Positions 30,910 through 42,464 of a stretch of 64,000 nt of DNA are shown here, piece by piece (the first letter of the stretch is position 1; each line of letters opens with the position of its first letter). The stretch is taken from contig OZ038384.1 of the NCBI GenBank assembly GCA_964036045.1, positions 31,725,771 to 31,789,770 on the forward strand, given 5' to 3'. The position numbers and the translations under genes are program-made. This DNA comes from Eutreptiella sp. 'Long Island Sound 2002' (taxonomy: Eukaryota; Euglenozoa; Euglenophyceae; Eutreptiales; Eutreptiaceae). Below the pieces are notes generated by a model. The model did not search any database, was not told the origin of the DNA, and saw only the letters and a program-made list of their open reading frames with translations.

Positions 30910-33613
30910 CTAGAACTTCAGCGCTGGTGGCCCAACAGGGTGCCACTCGCGTGGGTCCTCGTGCGGGGTGTGGAGGTGGATGCTTTGCTGGGTGGACCAG
31001 CTGTGGTAGGCCAGGATGGCGTTCGTGATGGCGGGGTTGTAGTCGTCCCCGAACGGGTGATCCGGTGTTGAACGGTCTTCGAACGGGGCTGGAAGGGTCG
31101 TAGTCAGCGCCCCAATGTCTCTGTGTGGCACTACGCTGTCACATGTTGTACGGGGTTCTGGTATCCGACGGCCCTGTGTGTCGCTCCAGGATCTCCGTTT
31201 CGTACTTGGTCCAGTCTTGTAGCATGCGTTCCACGTACGCATCGTCCCTGTACGGTTGGATACTGTGCTCCGCTAGGGTGCGGGCATGGGCCAGTTGTTT
31301 GTATAGGGTCCGTTGTCGGGGAGCTGGTCTCCCTTGGAAGGTTGTGGTCCGTTCGGGTCCGGGCTCTTTCCTCTGGGCAACCCTCTTCCCGTGGTGGGTG
31401 GCGTGCACCAGGGTGTATTCGTCACCTTCTCGTTCGGGTGTCCATTCCAGGTGGGCTTCACCCGCGGACGCGTTGGTCGGTCGGCCTGTTGCGGTGCGTG
31501 CATAGGGGGGCCCTGTTTTGTCATGTAGGACAATGGTTTGGCTTCAAGTCCAGCTGTGCAGGGTCAGGACAAGAGCCGCCGCTGTTTCCTCCTAGGTTGC
31601 TGGCGGTGGGGCGTCGGATTCTTGAATGATGGTCAGGGCTTCCTGCGCGTGTGGGGACTCTGCAAGGTTCGTCCAGGTTCCAGTTTTGGATACCAGTCCC
31701 TGCACCACCATTCCTTCCGGTGACCCTTGACGGGCGTTTTGTATGTCCTGTCGCAGCTCCTGGATGTACGCCCCTGGGTCTCGGTTTTCTTCTGTTCCCG
31801 TTATCCGTTGGTCCGTTTCGCTAAGTGCTGGACACAAGCTTTTTGTGGGTCGTTGGTGCGCGGCGGTCGCCGCCTGCAGTACGCGTTGGATGCTGTCCTG
31901 CAGTGGATCGTAGTCAAGGTCCATGGGTTCGTGGTTCAAGGGGATTTCAAGGCCACTGGGTAATGATTCTCGGGGCGGGTTAGTGGTTTCGGCAGGGGCT
32001 GACACTTGGGAGTGGGGTACCGGCGGTGCTGGATGTTCCACTGGACACGGATAGTGAGGCTTCGTGTGTGTGTTCCTCTGGTATGCGTGGCTGCGTTGCC
32101 TCCATGGTCAACGGCGCCGTTTGTGTATCTGGCCCCGGGACATTGTCCCCGTTGTTGCGGTGCTGCGCCTTGTGTTGAGGTGTTTGGCAGTGGTCCCTGT
32201 TTTGGGCGCTATACTCCGTGCGGTCCATGCTCGGAGTACGCCGATGTGGTGTGGTGCTTGTGGTTCCGTTTGCGGCTCGGCCGCTGTACTAGTTGCGTCG
32301 TGATGGGGTGTGGTTCTGTTCCGTGTCTAGTCGTTGCTGTGCTCTCTGCCCTCCGGTCGCCCTCTACCCGTGGAGTCTGGCTGAGTCGGTTGTCCCGGGG
32401 GAGTGGTCGGTGTGCCCTTGGGTCGTTGCACGGGTAGATCGGGGTTCTTCCCGCTGTGTGCTGTACACCGTGTGGGTGGGGCTTGGGGTGTGTGTGCCTG
32501 GTGTTCGTCCTCGGCTCCTATCGCTGGGGCTCTCGTGGTCGTTGGTGTCGCGCCGCGGTATGTGACTGTAGTCCGTGTTTTGGGTGCTATACTCCGTGCG
32601 GTCCAGGCTCGGGGTACACTGGCGTGATGTGGTGCTTGCGGTTCGGTCTGTGGCGCTGTGGTCCGTACGTTGTGATGGGGCGTGGTCTGGTTCCGGGTCC
32701 ACCAGCTGCCGTCTTGTCGTTCCCTCCCCTGTCGCCCACCCCCCTTGAGACCCGGTTGTGTCGGTGGTGCTGGGGTAATGGCCCGTCTGGCATTGGGTTG
32801 TTGCTCCCCGGTGCGCTCTGTACACCGTGTGGGTGGGGCTTGGGGTGTGTTCGCCTGGTGCTTGTCCTCGGCTCCCGTTGCTTGGGCTGCCGAGGTTGTT
32901 GGGGTCGGCCGGGTGTTGTCCCCCCTTCCGGGTGGTTGTTGTTGTCGGCGTGCTCGGCGTAGGCGTTGTGGGTTCCCCCTGGGCGTCGTCCTGGTGCTCC
33001 TGCTCCATCATGTCCAATGTTTGTTTTGTGTGTGTGGGCTTTCTTGTGAGCCATGTACTTGGGCGCTTAGGTGCTGCATGTGCGTGCACCTCATGCTGTG
33101 TGCTGCTACATGTGCGTGTGTACGACATACGGGGCGGGAAGGTGGCATACCTCTTGGCCTTGGCCTCTGTCTTGGCTTTGATGTCGCCTCGGTTCTGTCC
33201 TTCCCCTGTAGTGGAGCTTGTTGGTCTCGGCGCTGTTCTTCCTTTCCGCTGCGCCCCATATTCCAGGCCTTGGGGCCGGTCTGCCATGCGCAAGAGCTGC
33301 GGCATACGGGGTAGACGTAGGTGGTGCCCTGCGTCGTGTCATGTCGTGGCGGGTTGTGCCAAGTTGTTGTTGGAGAATGTTGCCGTTGGTTGTGTGGCGC
33401 TGCGTCTTGCCACGTGTCGTTCTGTCGTGTTGCGTAGGATTGTGTTCGGCCTCGTGGTGTCGTATGGTTGTGTCGTTTCCCTTTTCCTTTCATTGCTGCC
33501 CTTCTCCAGGCTTTGACCTTGGCACTGGCCACTTCAACCCCTGGAATAGGCGTGGTGCTGGACGGGGGCAATGAGGACACGACGGAAGCTACACATAGGT
33601 TTTCAATTTCCAA
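30910..33613 (-). pseudogene. LINE B N-terminal region, Pro/Thr-rich with internal repeats
   Basis: Several minus frames (33613-33008, 33305-32364, 32041-31592, 31408-31139, 31242-30910) succeed one another, suggesting one frameshifted coding region. Parts are strongly Thr/Pro/Arg-rich with repeated phrases such as THTVYSTQRE, THTVYRAHRG and DRTEYSTQN, mirrored in DNA repeats about 358 bp (32461 and 32819) and 377 bp (32200 and 32577) apart. Better-structured stretches include ALSETDQRITGTEENRDPGAY and HARTLAEHSIQPYRDDAYVERM. No domain is recognised. The 5' end of the element is placed near 33,600, where composition shifts to AT-rich. Confidence 0.4.
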
Positions 33614-34235
33614 TTTGTCTGTAGATTCAGAAATGCACTTTTTTCGGTTTCAAATCGTCAGTCCTGAGGTGACTGTCGAGAATATCGGGGAAACAATCGT
33701 CGGTTTCTTATTGGCTAAATCACTGTGTTTTGAGTTCCATCCCCAGAGCCGGACTGTACCCGCATGCAACTGCCGCGGCACTGATCGCTGCAAAATGAAA
33801 GTCAAAGAAATGCCATTTTCGCAAAGTCTGCCACTGGGAGAGTAGCAGTGAATTGCCAAATAGTATTGATCGTAGCGCGTCTATAGATCTTACTATGGAC
33901 ATTTCCCCAGATCCAACCTTCGTTCGGGTTTTTGACAAAAAAAAGCCCTTTTTGAACCTTTTTGGCCTTCTTGTTTGATTAAAGGGCTCACATTAAGCCA
34001 CCCAGCACCTTGGAAGAGGTGGCCATGTAGTCCTTATGTAGGATACATTACGTAACATGACTTGGTTGCACTTCTTTGCTATACACGGCTGCCACGGGGT
34101 CTTTGTCTTCGAGGCGTCTGAAGTTCAACTCAGCACCCGAACGGACTTCTCTGTATATATTTCGTCCTTCTCTTCCGCCCCTCTTGGTTCTGCATGTTCT
34201 CCTAGAGGACCAACCACTTGATTTGGGCCCGACTT
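33614..34235. other. AT-richer spacer, nothing recognised
   Basis: The composition changes sharply from the GC-rich LINE. Short frames on both strands are unconvincing. I see no RNA gene, repeat or promoter that I can support. Confidence 0.5.
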
Positions 34236-34490
34236 CATTTGACGTCTTCCTGACGCTACATTATCCTGACGCCTTCCTAACACCACCCTGACGACTTCCT
34301 GAAGCATCCTGACGCATCCTGACACGCTCCTGACGCCTACACTTCTACCCTGACACACCTGTGAGGCCTGCCTGACGCCATCCTGACGCATCATGACGCC
34401 ATTCTGACGCCGTCCTGACGCTATCCCGACGCCATGCTAACGTTCCCTGATACCATCCTGACGCCATCCTGACGCTGGAGAATTACTGAC
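34236..34490 (+). repeat. Imperfect 11-bp repeat, CCTGACGCCAT family, locus 1
   Basis: Many copies of CCTGACGC with variable CATT/CAT/TA spacers. The best local period is 11 bp. The same motif occurs at a second locus 2.3 kb away, 36,770-37,130. Confidence 0.85.
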
Positions 34491-35745
34491 AATGGGGTGA
34501 GCCATTGTGCTCTTTCGGAATTTTCAGCACGCGTTGAAAAGTCTGGAATGCTGTCCGATTTCAAGTGAAAAAAACTGCAGCATTGACAGTAATGATCTCT
34601 CCAACAATAACTGAGGGAGAGCTTCACAGTGCCCAGGGCGGACTCGTGAATCATCTGGATGATGCACTGCAAAGAACACATGGTTGCCAGAAGTCCCTCA
34701 TCCCGCACAGTATCACCTTCAAAACTGGGCAACCTTGTTCTTGAGAAGGCTGAAAAAACACCAGCGCTCAACAATCTTTCCTGCCCTTCTAATCGTTGGA
34801 AGACGTGTTGGACCACTTTTCTTTCGCACAAGACAAAAAGAACCACACAGATGAAGTCAAAACGCCATTTTATACATTGTTTTGGTGAACACCTCTTTCT
34901 AGCCCCTCCTAGTTAGAGCCACGACCCTAGACAGGACCAGTAGTGAACACTCTATCTAGCCGGTTGAACACCACTTGCATGCACAAAATAAATGGAGTGA
35001 AAGAACAACCGGAGAGACCTGAAACAGCAGTTGACAGAAAACAGCAGCGCGTCTGCACTGTACAACAACAGCAACAGGGTGACCAGGGACTTGGAAAGGT
35101 TCTGAATGAGCATGGACCACTTGAAACTATGGATCAAACAACCAAAGAACCCCTAGTGGGGAGAATGCAGGTTTGATTAAGAATCATAACTTCTTCACAC
35201 CAGGGCTTTCAAACAACACAGTGGTGTGTGTGGACAATAGGAGGCAATTGTTTTGTGAGCTTGTGGAAGCGTCTGGGGGAGGGTTTCAATGGTGTTGCAG
35301 AGTTACCAAATGCGTGCAGGCACATTGAGCAGAGGGTCAAGGAGCACAAATATGGACAACTGCAAGGGATCGGAGATGCACTCAGCTGGCCCAGTAAAAC
35401 GCTGAATGCGACACCAGTCTTGAACCCTGTGAGCAGCCGAGTGAGGAACGACACAGGATATTGCGGTCGGTGGAAATGGACTCGAAATCAGCCGCAAAAT
35501 CATGTTCCACTGCTGCGTTAAACCACAGCTGGAGAGCAAGGGACTATCGACAGGTCCCCACCTCGGGCTCAAGTCTAATGGGCTGTTGCAGTGAGACGGC
35601 AACTCGGGAGAGAAGAGCAACGGAGTACTGCCCTCCAGCATTGTAGTGCCGAAGAGTCGATGATATTGGTTACTCACTTCGCTCATCTTCTCATTCAGTC
35701 TCGTTGCGATCTTGGCCTTGACACCCTGCGCATCAGAGACCATTG
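34491..35745. other. Intergenic stretch with unassigned short ORFs
   Basis: Several 60-146-codon frames occur on both strands, for example 35303-35743 minus (starting MVSDAQGVKAKIATRLNEKM) and 35228-35521 plus. The first 40 residues of the minus frame look protein-like and could be a fragment of a transposase or host gene, but I cannot assign it. No splice sites or partner exons could be established. Confidence 0.35.
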
Positions 35746-36012
35746 CTGCGATTCAAACAACACTCCAACAACACTCAAACAACACTCACAGTATGCGCCG
35801 ACACTCAAATGACACTGACAGCACGCGTCGACACCCTAACCCACCCAAAGCACGCGAGAATACTCAAGTGACACTCACAGCACGCGCTGACACTCACATG
35901 ACACTCACAGCACGCGCGAACACTCAAGTGACACTCACAGCACGTGCCGACACGCAAATGACACTGACAGCACGCGCCGACACGCAAATGACACTCACAG
36001 CACGCAGGATCA
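35746..36012 (+). repeat. 30-bp tandem repeat with ACACTCACAGCACGCG core
   Basis: Consecutive copies of a 30-bp unit (CACGCGCCGACACGCAAATG plus ACACTGACAG), most regular at 35,940-36,000 and degrading to the left. This merges into the CAG-rich tract. Confidence 0.85.
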
Positions 36013-36024
36013 CTCAAATAACAT

Positions 36025-36235
36025 ACAGAGCAAGCAGCAGCAGCAGCAGCAGCAAGCTGTAGCACCACCACCAGCAAGCAGCAGCAGCACCAGGAGCATG
36101 CAGCAGCAGCACCCGCCGCAGCAGCAAGCTGCTGCGGCACCACCACCAGCAAGCAGCATCAGCACTAGCAGCAAGCAGCAGCAGATCCAGCAGCACGGCG
36201 GCAGCGGCAGCTTCAGCAGCAGCAGCGGCAAGCAG
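36025..36235. repeat. CAG/CTG-rich microsatellite
   Basis: Interrupted (CAG)n and (CAC/CAA) triplets on the plus strand, giving Gln/Ala/Ser or Leu/Cys-rich frames depending on the reading. No flanking gene structure supports a polyglutamine protein. Confidence 0.85.
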
Positions 36236-36420
36236 ACCTTGGATTTCGGCTCCGTCTTCTTTTCTTTTCTTTTCTTTCTTCTCTTCTCACCTTCTTCTTC
36301 TTGTGCTCCTTCTTCGTCTTCTTCGTCACCTTCTTTCTCTCTTCATATTCTTCCCTCCTGTTCTTCTTCTCCTTCTTCTTCACTTGCCTCTTCTGTTGCC
36401 TTGCACAAACAGAACAGACG
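36236..36420 (+). repeat. CT-rich pyrimidine tract
   Basis: Imperfect (TTCTTC/TTTTC) repeats directly following the CAG tract. Non-coding by composition. Confidence 0.8.
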
Positions 36421-36769
36421 GAAAAATTCAACCACTAATCTTGATCAAACGGAACAAACACACAATGAAACTGAACAGTTGTTAATTGCATACCTGTAAA
36501 CCATTTCTTTCATATCCGGACTGCGGATGGGGTTTCGGGAGTACGCGTCGGGTCATCGCTGTAGCGACCAGCTATTCCATTAAACCATCATTATGTCAGA
36601 GAGCAAAGATATTTTTCGGTTGAAGAAACAATTTTCGGCATTTCCTGCCTTAAAGCCTTCCAAACGATGTTCAAAACATCTCATCAGGTTTGTACCTTAT
36701 ACAACATTTTATCTTTTCTGTGTAACCTGTTTCGGGTAAGTATCAACCCTGGAGGCCTGATTAACACCC

Positions 36770-37130
36770 TGAGATGGCATCAGGTCCTGGTTGCGCCATC
36801 CTGTCGCTTTCCTGACGCTATCCTGAAGCTATCTTGACGCCCTCCTGACGCCACCATGATATCCTCAGGCCATCCTGACCCCATCCTGATGCCACCCTGC
36901 CACTCCCTGACGCCATCGTGATGCTATTCTGGCGTTTTCCTGACGCCATCCTGATGCATTCTTACGCAACCTGACGCCATCCTGACGCCAAACTACCCAT
37001 CATCCTGACAGCATCCTAACGGCAATCCTGACGCATCCTGACGCCATCCTGACGCCATCCTGACGCCATCCTGACGCCATCCTGACGCCATCCTGACGAT
37101 ATCCTGACGCCATCCTGAGGCTACCCTGAC
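36770..37130 (+). repeat. Imperfect 11-bp repeat, CCTGACGCCAT family, locus 2
   Basis: Most regular at 37,030-37,100, where CCTGACGCCAT is repeated perfectly several times. Same family as 34,236-34,490, in the same orientation. Confidence 0.9.
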
Positions 37131-38219
37131 GTGTCTACGTTGCAAGGTCCATATCAACTTGTAGATGAAGGGCCAGCTCTCACATCACCAGTGTTTGATT
37201 TGGTGCTTGTGTTCAGTACAGTTTTAGCAGACATCTCGTCAGTTCAGAATACACGTGTTTCTTGGTGTTCTTCGTGTTTTGCTTTAGTCTTCTAGAGCTT
37301 TTCTCTGCCACCAGAAAGGGTTTCTGGTTTCTCCACACTTGTGCTTGTTCCTTGTATTTCAAAACCTTGATGATTTTTTGCCAAGTCAAAATAAGTTCCG
37401 CACACAGATAAGGTAGAGCACGTCCAGGCACCGGATCAATGAAATCAGGATAAATCCCTCCACAATCAAAACATGTGTAACAAAGTCGTGCTGCACATAG
37501 ACAGTGCAGGCTTAGATACAATGCTTCAGTCACATATGCACAAAACATATGATTTTATAGTGAAAGCTGGCATACGTCTAGCCACAAGGATAGTCCCATG
37601 CACCTCATGTGCACCTTTCTACATGCAATGGAGTTGGTTAGGAGTCTGGGGCAAGTAGGTTGCTCCAGACACGAGATATGGCTTGGCCAGCATGGCCAAG
37701 CAACTGAATTCAGAAACAGTTAAAAAGTAGGCCCACAATAAGTAGGTGCCACAATTGAGTATAGGGGTCCTGAGGTGGGCGACCACTAGGCTTAACCTGC
37801 AAGGCCCAAGGCATGAAGTGCCTATTTTAATTCGGTATTACCCGCATGAAGAAAGATACCTTCCCTCACTTGAGTTGTAGGGGTGAAGTTGAGGGGGGGC
37901 TAGCGTTACGACAGTAGTTACTTTGAAAAATGTACTTAAAACTCCAAAACAAAAAGATTAAGTGTTAGCCTACACAACTTCCTTAGGTTTAGGGGGGGCT
38001 TGGCCTGGATCAAGTACCCTAAGAAAGACAAGGCAGTGACTTTTTCTTACTTTCTCCAGCTTCAAGGGACTACTGATCCCCCATACGCCTAGGCATGGCA
38101 AAAGCCGAAGCAAATGCGCCAATTCACGCGTAACCATCCCTTTTTGCGGGGGCTGCGGGTGTGCGTGGAGGAATCACACCATAGTTTAGCCGGATCACAA
38201 TTCTGCGCCTTCTATCATC
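37131..38219. other. Low-information AT-rich spacer
   Basis: Only short frames (about 60-111 codons) on either strand, none with recognisable motifs. Two G runs and a few A-rich tracts are present. I see no feature I can support. Confidence 0.5.
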
Positions 38220-38400
38220 AACTGGAGTTGCCGTAGCGTGTGATTTGCATCCATTTCAGCAACAGGATAGAATCTAACACTATTAGCAGCCGTTGCGAAG
38301 ATTTTCCTGACAGTGGGCCTGCATTGAAGAACAGAGTGCACACGCACGCCACCAGGAACACAAGACGAGCGCGCGCACACACAGGAGGCCTGATCTTAGC
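38220..38400. repeat. LTR-like repeat, left copy
   Basis: Shares scattered but ordered words with 44,045-44,240: GTGTGATT/GTGCGATT, then TCTAACACTATTAGCA/TCTCACACTGTTAGCA, then CCGTTG-GA-GATTTT, GGCC-GCATT and CGCGCGCACACA, in the same orientation. The two copies flank the Ty3/gypsy remnant about 5.8 kb apart, so they may be its divergent long terminal repeats. Similarity is roughly 70 percent by eye, so this is tentative. Confidence 0.4.
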
Positions 38401-39890
38401 CAGAAATAGCAAATTCTCCATCTTGTGGATTATAGGTAGTACAAATTCTGAATTCCCCTGAAATTCTAGCCAAAATTGCGGAAATCGGTGAGGTGTAGGA
38501 TATAGTGCAGCCAAATGGGATCCAAACCGGCTTCACCCCCCTATCTAGAGCATTATCACCTACTTGGAAGACATAAAGAGTACAGACGGATCCTGGTTGC
38601 TCCGCTGGCACTCCCCTCATTGTTGTGGGCTACCACATACAGGGTGGCCACCCGCCAAAGTAATTGAGGGGAGGTAGGAAAAGAACCCAAAGGAATGGGG
38701 TCCCTCCACTCACCACTAAACCTAAAGACATAGGCTCCGCAGATCAAAGATACACAAAAGGCAACGTCGTCGACTAGTCTGCATAACAGACCACAAACAG
38801 GTATATGATGCTTGCCATGACCAGCATTAACCCCTTGCTCCACCCGCACTCCCACCAACAGACCTGCGAGCATTGGATCACCTGCAAGAGACATTGGCAC
38901 TTTGGGGAGGGGGGGATGACACTGCACCATGACAAGCGTACAACCGAACAGTGAAGAATTTTTTTGTTCCAACTTATTTTTTGAATGTTTCTTTTCAGGG
39001 GAGGGGGGGCAATTTTCCCAATGCGGTTTCCAGGCGCGAGATGAGCTCAAGCGAACGTGGCCATTGCGTCTGGCTCCCAAAAATATGGTCGTGGATCTCA
39101 TCAGATTGTCCCAAGGTGCTCACAATGCGGAGAAATGAGCAAATATTGTTGTACTAAAAATAGTAACATTTGTTACCAACAATAGCTCAGGCACAAAACT
39201 GCAATCTCTGAACTCAGCGACCTTGGGGGAACCCAACGCGACCGCGACACATATCGGTGGGCTGCTGACTCAGGCGAAACGCGAAAGGGGGCCGGTGTTA
39301 ACACCGGTATGGTGGACTGCCAAAGTTAGAAATTTTGCTACTAAGAATGGAACACGTGTGCTAAAAATAGAACCTGGTGTCCTAAATTTGGAATTAGCAC
39401 TTGGGGAGGGAATGAGCACAATGGGCCGTCCCCATTGCGTCCGGCAACCTCCGAAGGTGTGCAGTTGCTCCAAAGACTGGTGAAAACAAAGCACCAAAGC
39501 AAAGTGGGTGACAAGATCAAATCAAAGAATAACAACTTCATGTCCCCCGCAGACGCTCAAATTCCGACTTCAAAGTCTACAAACGATCCCATATAGTAGA
39601 GGTTCGCTCCCGCCGATGCGCTTCCCTTGGTGCTGATTTTTGACACAACATGCAAAAGCTACTTTCACCATGTTTACCCACCGTTTGACCAGTTCAAGTG
39701 GTTCAAGTGGTACATTCTGACACTTTGCACCGGAAATGTGTAGCAGCTAGCTTTACGTGTAAAGATGTAGCATGATACGGAAGGCAAATAAGGATGACAC
39801 CCGGTTCTAGAAACCATATTCTGAAGCACAGTAGACATCTTTATTGCCATACCTATTCACGCATTGTGAAGCTGTCACCTTTCACCATGT
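38401..39890. other. Spacer between LTR-like repeat and gypsy coding remnant
   Basis: No ORF with recognisable motifs. Contains several G-runs and two loosely similar stretches around 38,990-39,090 and 39,400-39,450 (GGGGAGGG followed by CCATTGCGTC-type words). This could be decayed 3' element sequence. Confidence 0.4.
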
Positions 39891-40330
39891 TTCACCACGC
39901 TTCCACCTGGTTCAACTGAACCTTTTGGTCAAAATGAGCACGAAGGGTTACCAAAGGCTCTACCAAAAAAAATGGGAAAGATGAAGGCTTCTTGACAACC
40001 ATCGTTTCCTGGGAGTCCGATGAGCAAGCGGCGACGGATTGTGCACACAGAACAAATGTGAACACAACAGGAAGACTGATCCTGGTTTCAAATGTTCGTC
40101 TCATCTCAAGTAAATTGGAACGGGGGGTACTTGGATGGTGCTGAGCCGTGTCACGTGCATTAGTGCAGCAAAGAAATGAAATGCAAATATGTCGATGCAC
40201 ATTAATTTGCATAAGGAGTGATGGCCTCAATCTCGGTCGCCAAAGACCAAGTGGAGCAGCACATCCTTGACATCCAACTTGATGTTCTTGGCTTTGAGGT
40301 AGTCCGACCACCCGGACCTGTACCGCGGCA

Positions 40331-40740
40331 CTAAGCTGCTCGGAATTTTCCACGAATCCCTCGATGCAGCAAAAGCCCTCCATTAACTTTGTATAGCCCC
40401 CCCCCTGGTGTGCTGGCGTCAGGCTTGTCCCAGAGGATGCGCTGGGCACTGTACTGGTCCTCCTCTCTGTCGTTGACGGAGTCGAAGGTGTCCGCGGTAG
40501 CGGCAAAGACGATGGGTATCCGGTTCTCGCGGGAGCAACTGAGTGTGACTTTGCTCCACCGTTTTGTTGTTCCCCACGCAGACCACGTACACATCTTGCC
40601 CAGCTTTCCGCAGTAAGACACCCGGTACGTACCATGACGGCTGGACAAGACATCTCTGTGGTGCCGCTCCACCCACATAGTGTCCTTGAGCCGGTATTTG
40701 TGAACTTCCCCGGATTGAAGTACTCGGCCCTCGTCACATG
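40331..40740 (-). pseudogene. Gypsy integrase C-terminus and chromodomain-like end
   Basis: Reads MWVERHHRDVLSS, then in an adjacent frame VLLRKAGQDVYVVCVGNNKT and HTQLLPREPDTH, then DREEDQYSAQRILWDKPDAS and YKVNGGLLLHRGIRGKF. The last part resembles the start of a chromodomain (ILDK, LYKVKWKG pattern) that directs integration in chromoviruses. Frameshifts disrupt it. Confidence 0.6.
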
Positions 40741-40829
40741 TTCCGCCACCATGGCATCACACACTTTCCTAGCCGTGTCATTCGCTTCGGGACTCATGGC
40801 ATTGGCCTCCCTTGCCAAATTACCATGGT

Positions 40830-41651
40830 TCATTCGCGGGAGAGCACATGGGGATGGGGACACAAACCACACGGTCTGGGAAAATTGTGCCATGTCTGCG
40901 GAAGCCTCCAAAGAGAATGATACCAATTTCTGCCACGCTCCTCAATATGCAATTGCCAGAAATTGTCGAGCAATTGCCTGCCGGCCACCGCCGCTCTTCC
41001 ATTCGAGCGGCTGTGATATGCCACTGTCCTGGCATGCCTCACGCCCATGTACTTGCACATTGTGCAAATCATGCGCCAACGAACTGTGTACACTTGTTGC
41101 TGCATATCACGGCTAGGACAACAAATACCGTCAACCAATGCTTGATCATTGCTTGCGCTACGTTCTTGGCTTGCAGCCCCAATCCGTGCATGTCCCTCCT
41201 GTCGCCCTTCTTGGATTTTGTCCCCGGAAGAGCCCAATGTGTGCGCTCTGGCAGTCGATTGCCAAAATGACACCGTCAAAGAGGTCGCCTTCCACAGTGA
41301 CTTCCGGCATTGCAAAGAAATCCATGAAAAAGATCCCATGCGACTCTCTGGAATGGCCTTGTACACGGCGTTTCCAGCAGTCAAACGGTTGTGATGCTTG
41401 GTGGCCCTGCAGACAGCACAGGCCTTGCAATACTGATTAAGCACTACATAATGACCCAGAGGGAACAAAAAACTCGACTCTAGCTCCTGCTGCAATTTAC
41501 TGCGTTCCGGATGCATCAACTGGGCGTTGTGCCAATTGTCAATCAGGTCCTCCACCTGGTTTCCGGCAACCAAAAGCTTGGCCTTGAGAAAGAGCTTGTA
41601 CCCTTCTTCCGTCAATCCCTCCGGCGGATCATCGTTAGATGGCGCACTCAC
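40830..41651 (-). pseudogene. Gypsy integrase, catalytic Glu lost
   Basis: The zinc-binding HHCC region is visible (NWHNAQLMHPERSKL, CKACAVCRATKHHN). The first catalytic part appears in an adjacent frame (FFMDFFAMPEVTVEGD, VILAIDCQSAHI at 41,330-41,230). The final DDE signature reads YHSRSNGRAAVAGRQ, where the usual Glu after R-A is Ala: codon GCG at 40989-40991. Together with frameshifts, this makes the integrase inactive. Confidence 0.8.
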
Positions 41652-41792
41652 CGCATTCTAATACTTCAGCCAATGGTCCGAGCTTGCATATTCAGTTGAC
41701 CAATACTCCATCAAAACCGATTGCATTCCTTCATTGGCTCGTACCATATCCTCCTCCCTCATTTGGGCCTCAGCCGCTTGCACCTCGGCGTC

Positions 41793-42368
41793 TCAGGCTC
41801 TACCCAGCTCGGCGCGGGATCCCACCACCACAAAGCATTTGGCCTCCTCTTCTTGTAGGAGACGCTCCGCCTCGATGATGCGGTTGGCCTCCGCTGTTTC
41901 CTTGGCGTTGCCATGCATGGATATGTCAATCCATGCTTTCTCGGCTGGTGAGGCCCAACGACTGAGGCAGTCTGCCACAGTGTTGTCCTTTCAAGGCACA
42001 TACACTACCCTCAAGTCAAACATGGCTCGCGTCTCCAGCCATTGGGCTCGTCGGGCTGCCGGACCCGAGGGGGTGTCAACGGCCTCCTTGTGCCAACTGT
42101 GCGGACTCTGATGGTTGGTGCATACAACACTGGGCTGCAAACCAATATGCCCGGACGGCTTGCGCAAAGCGCAGATGAAGGCATATGTCTCCTTTTTCCT
42201 TGCAGTCGAATTGCGGTGTTGCCCCTCCGCCAAAACGTTACTCCAAAAGGCCACTGGGACATGAGAACTATCCCCTCGGACCTGCTCTAGGACTGTTCCC
42301 CTGGCATAATCCGATGCATTGGTGTGGAGCAGAAGTCCTGTGTCCGGATGGCTGAGGAGTAATCCCAA
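41793..42368 (-). pseudogene. Gypsy RNase H and downstream linker, catalytic Asp altered
   Basis: Reads LLLHTNASDYARGTVLEQV, PVAFWSNVLAEGQ and KKETYAFICALRK, a typical gypsy RNase H. The first catalytic Asp (TDAS) is Asn (TNAS, codon AAT). Further on, VCTNHQS replaces the usual CTDHQS. After it come MADCLSRWASPAEKAWIDIS and EANRIIEAERLLQEEEAK (41,978-41,793), a charged helical linker before the integrase. Confidence 0.85.
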
Positions 42369-42464
42369 CCTTCTCAGGAGAGTTCTCTTGAACGTGTGGG
42401 TCCCTTCATCGCCTCCGTGGTGCGAGCCGGCTTTTTCCTGCTCCCCTTGCGCCCATCAAACGTC

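Larger units (their letters stand above)
21930..33600 (-). mobile_element. LINE B: large degenerate non-LTR retrotransposon
   Basis: About 11.6 kb on the minus strand. In minus-strand order it contains a Pro/Thr-rich N-terminal region with internal repeats (33.6-30.9 kb), an unknown ORF1 core (30.66-28.5 kb), a Pro/Lys-rich region (28.2-27.7 kb), an APE-type endonuclease (27.5-26.7 kb), a reverse transcriptase (26.1-24.9 kb), an RNase H split by an insertion (24.2-22.4 kb) and a Cys/His tail. The APE-RT-RNase H order is typical of I-, R1- or Dualen-like LINE groups. I cannot choose among them. Seven in-frame stops and at least two frameshifts in ORF2 make it inactive. There is no poly(A) tail at the 3' end. 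Confidence 0.85.

Noticed and set aside
36025-36235. Polyglutamine protein encoded by the CAG tract
   Set aside because: No flanking coding sequence. Frames on both strands are pure microsatellite translation.
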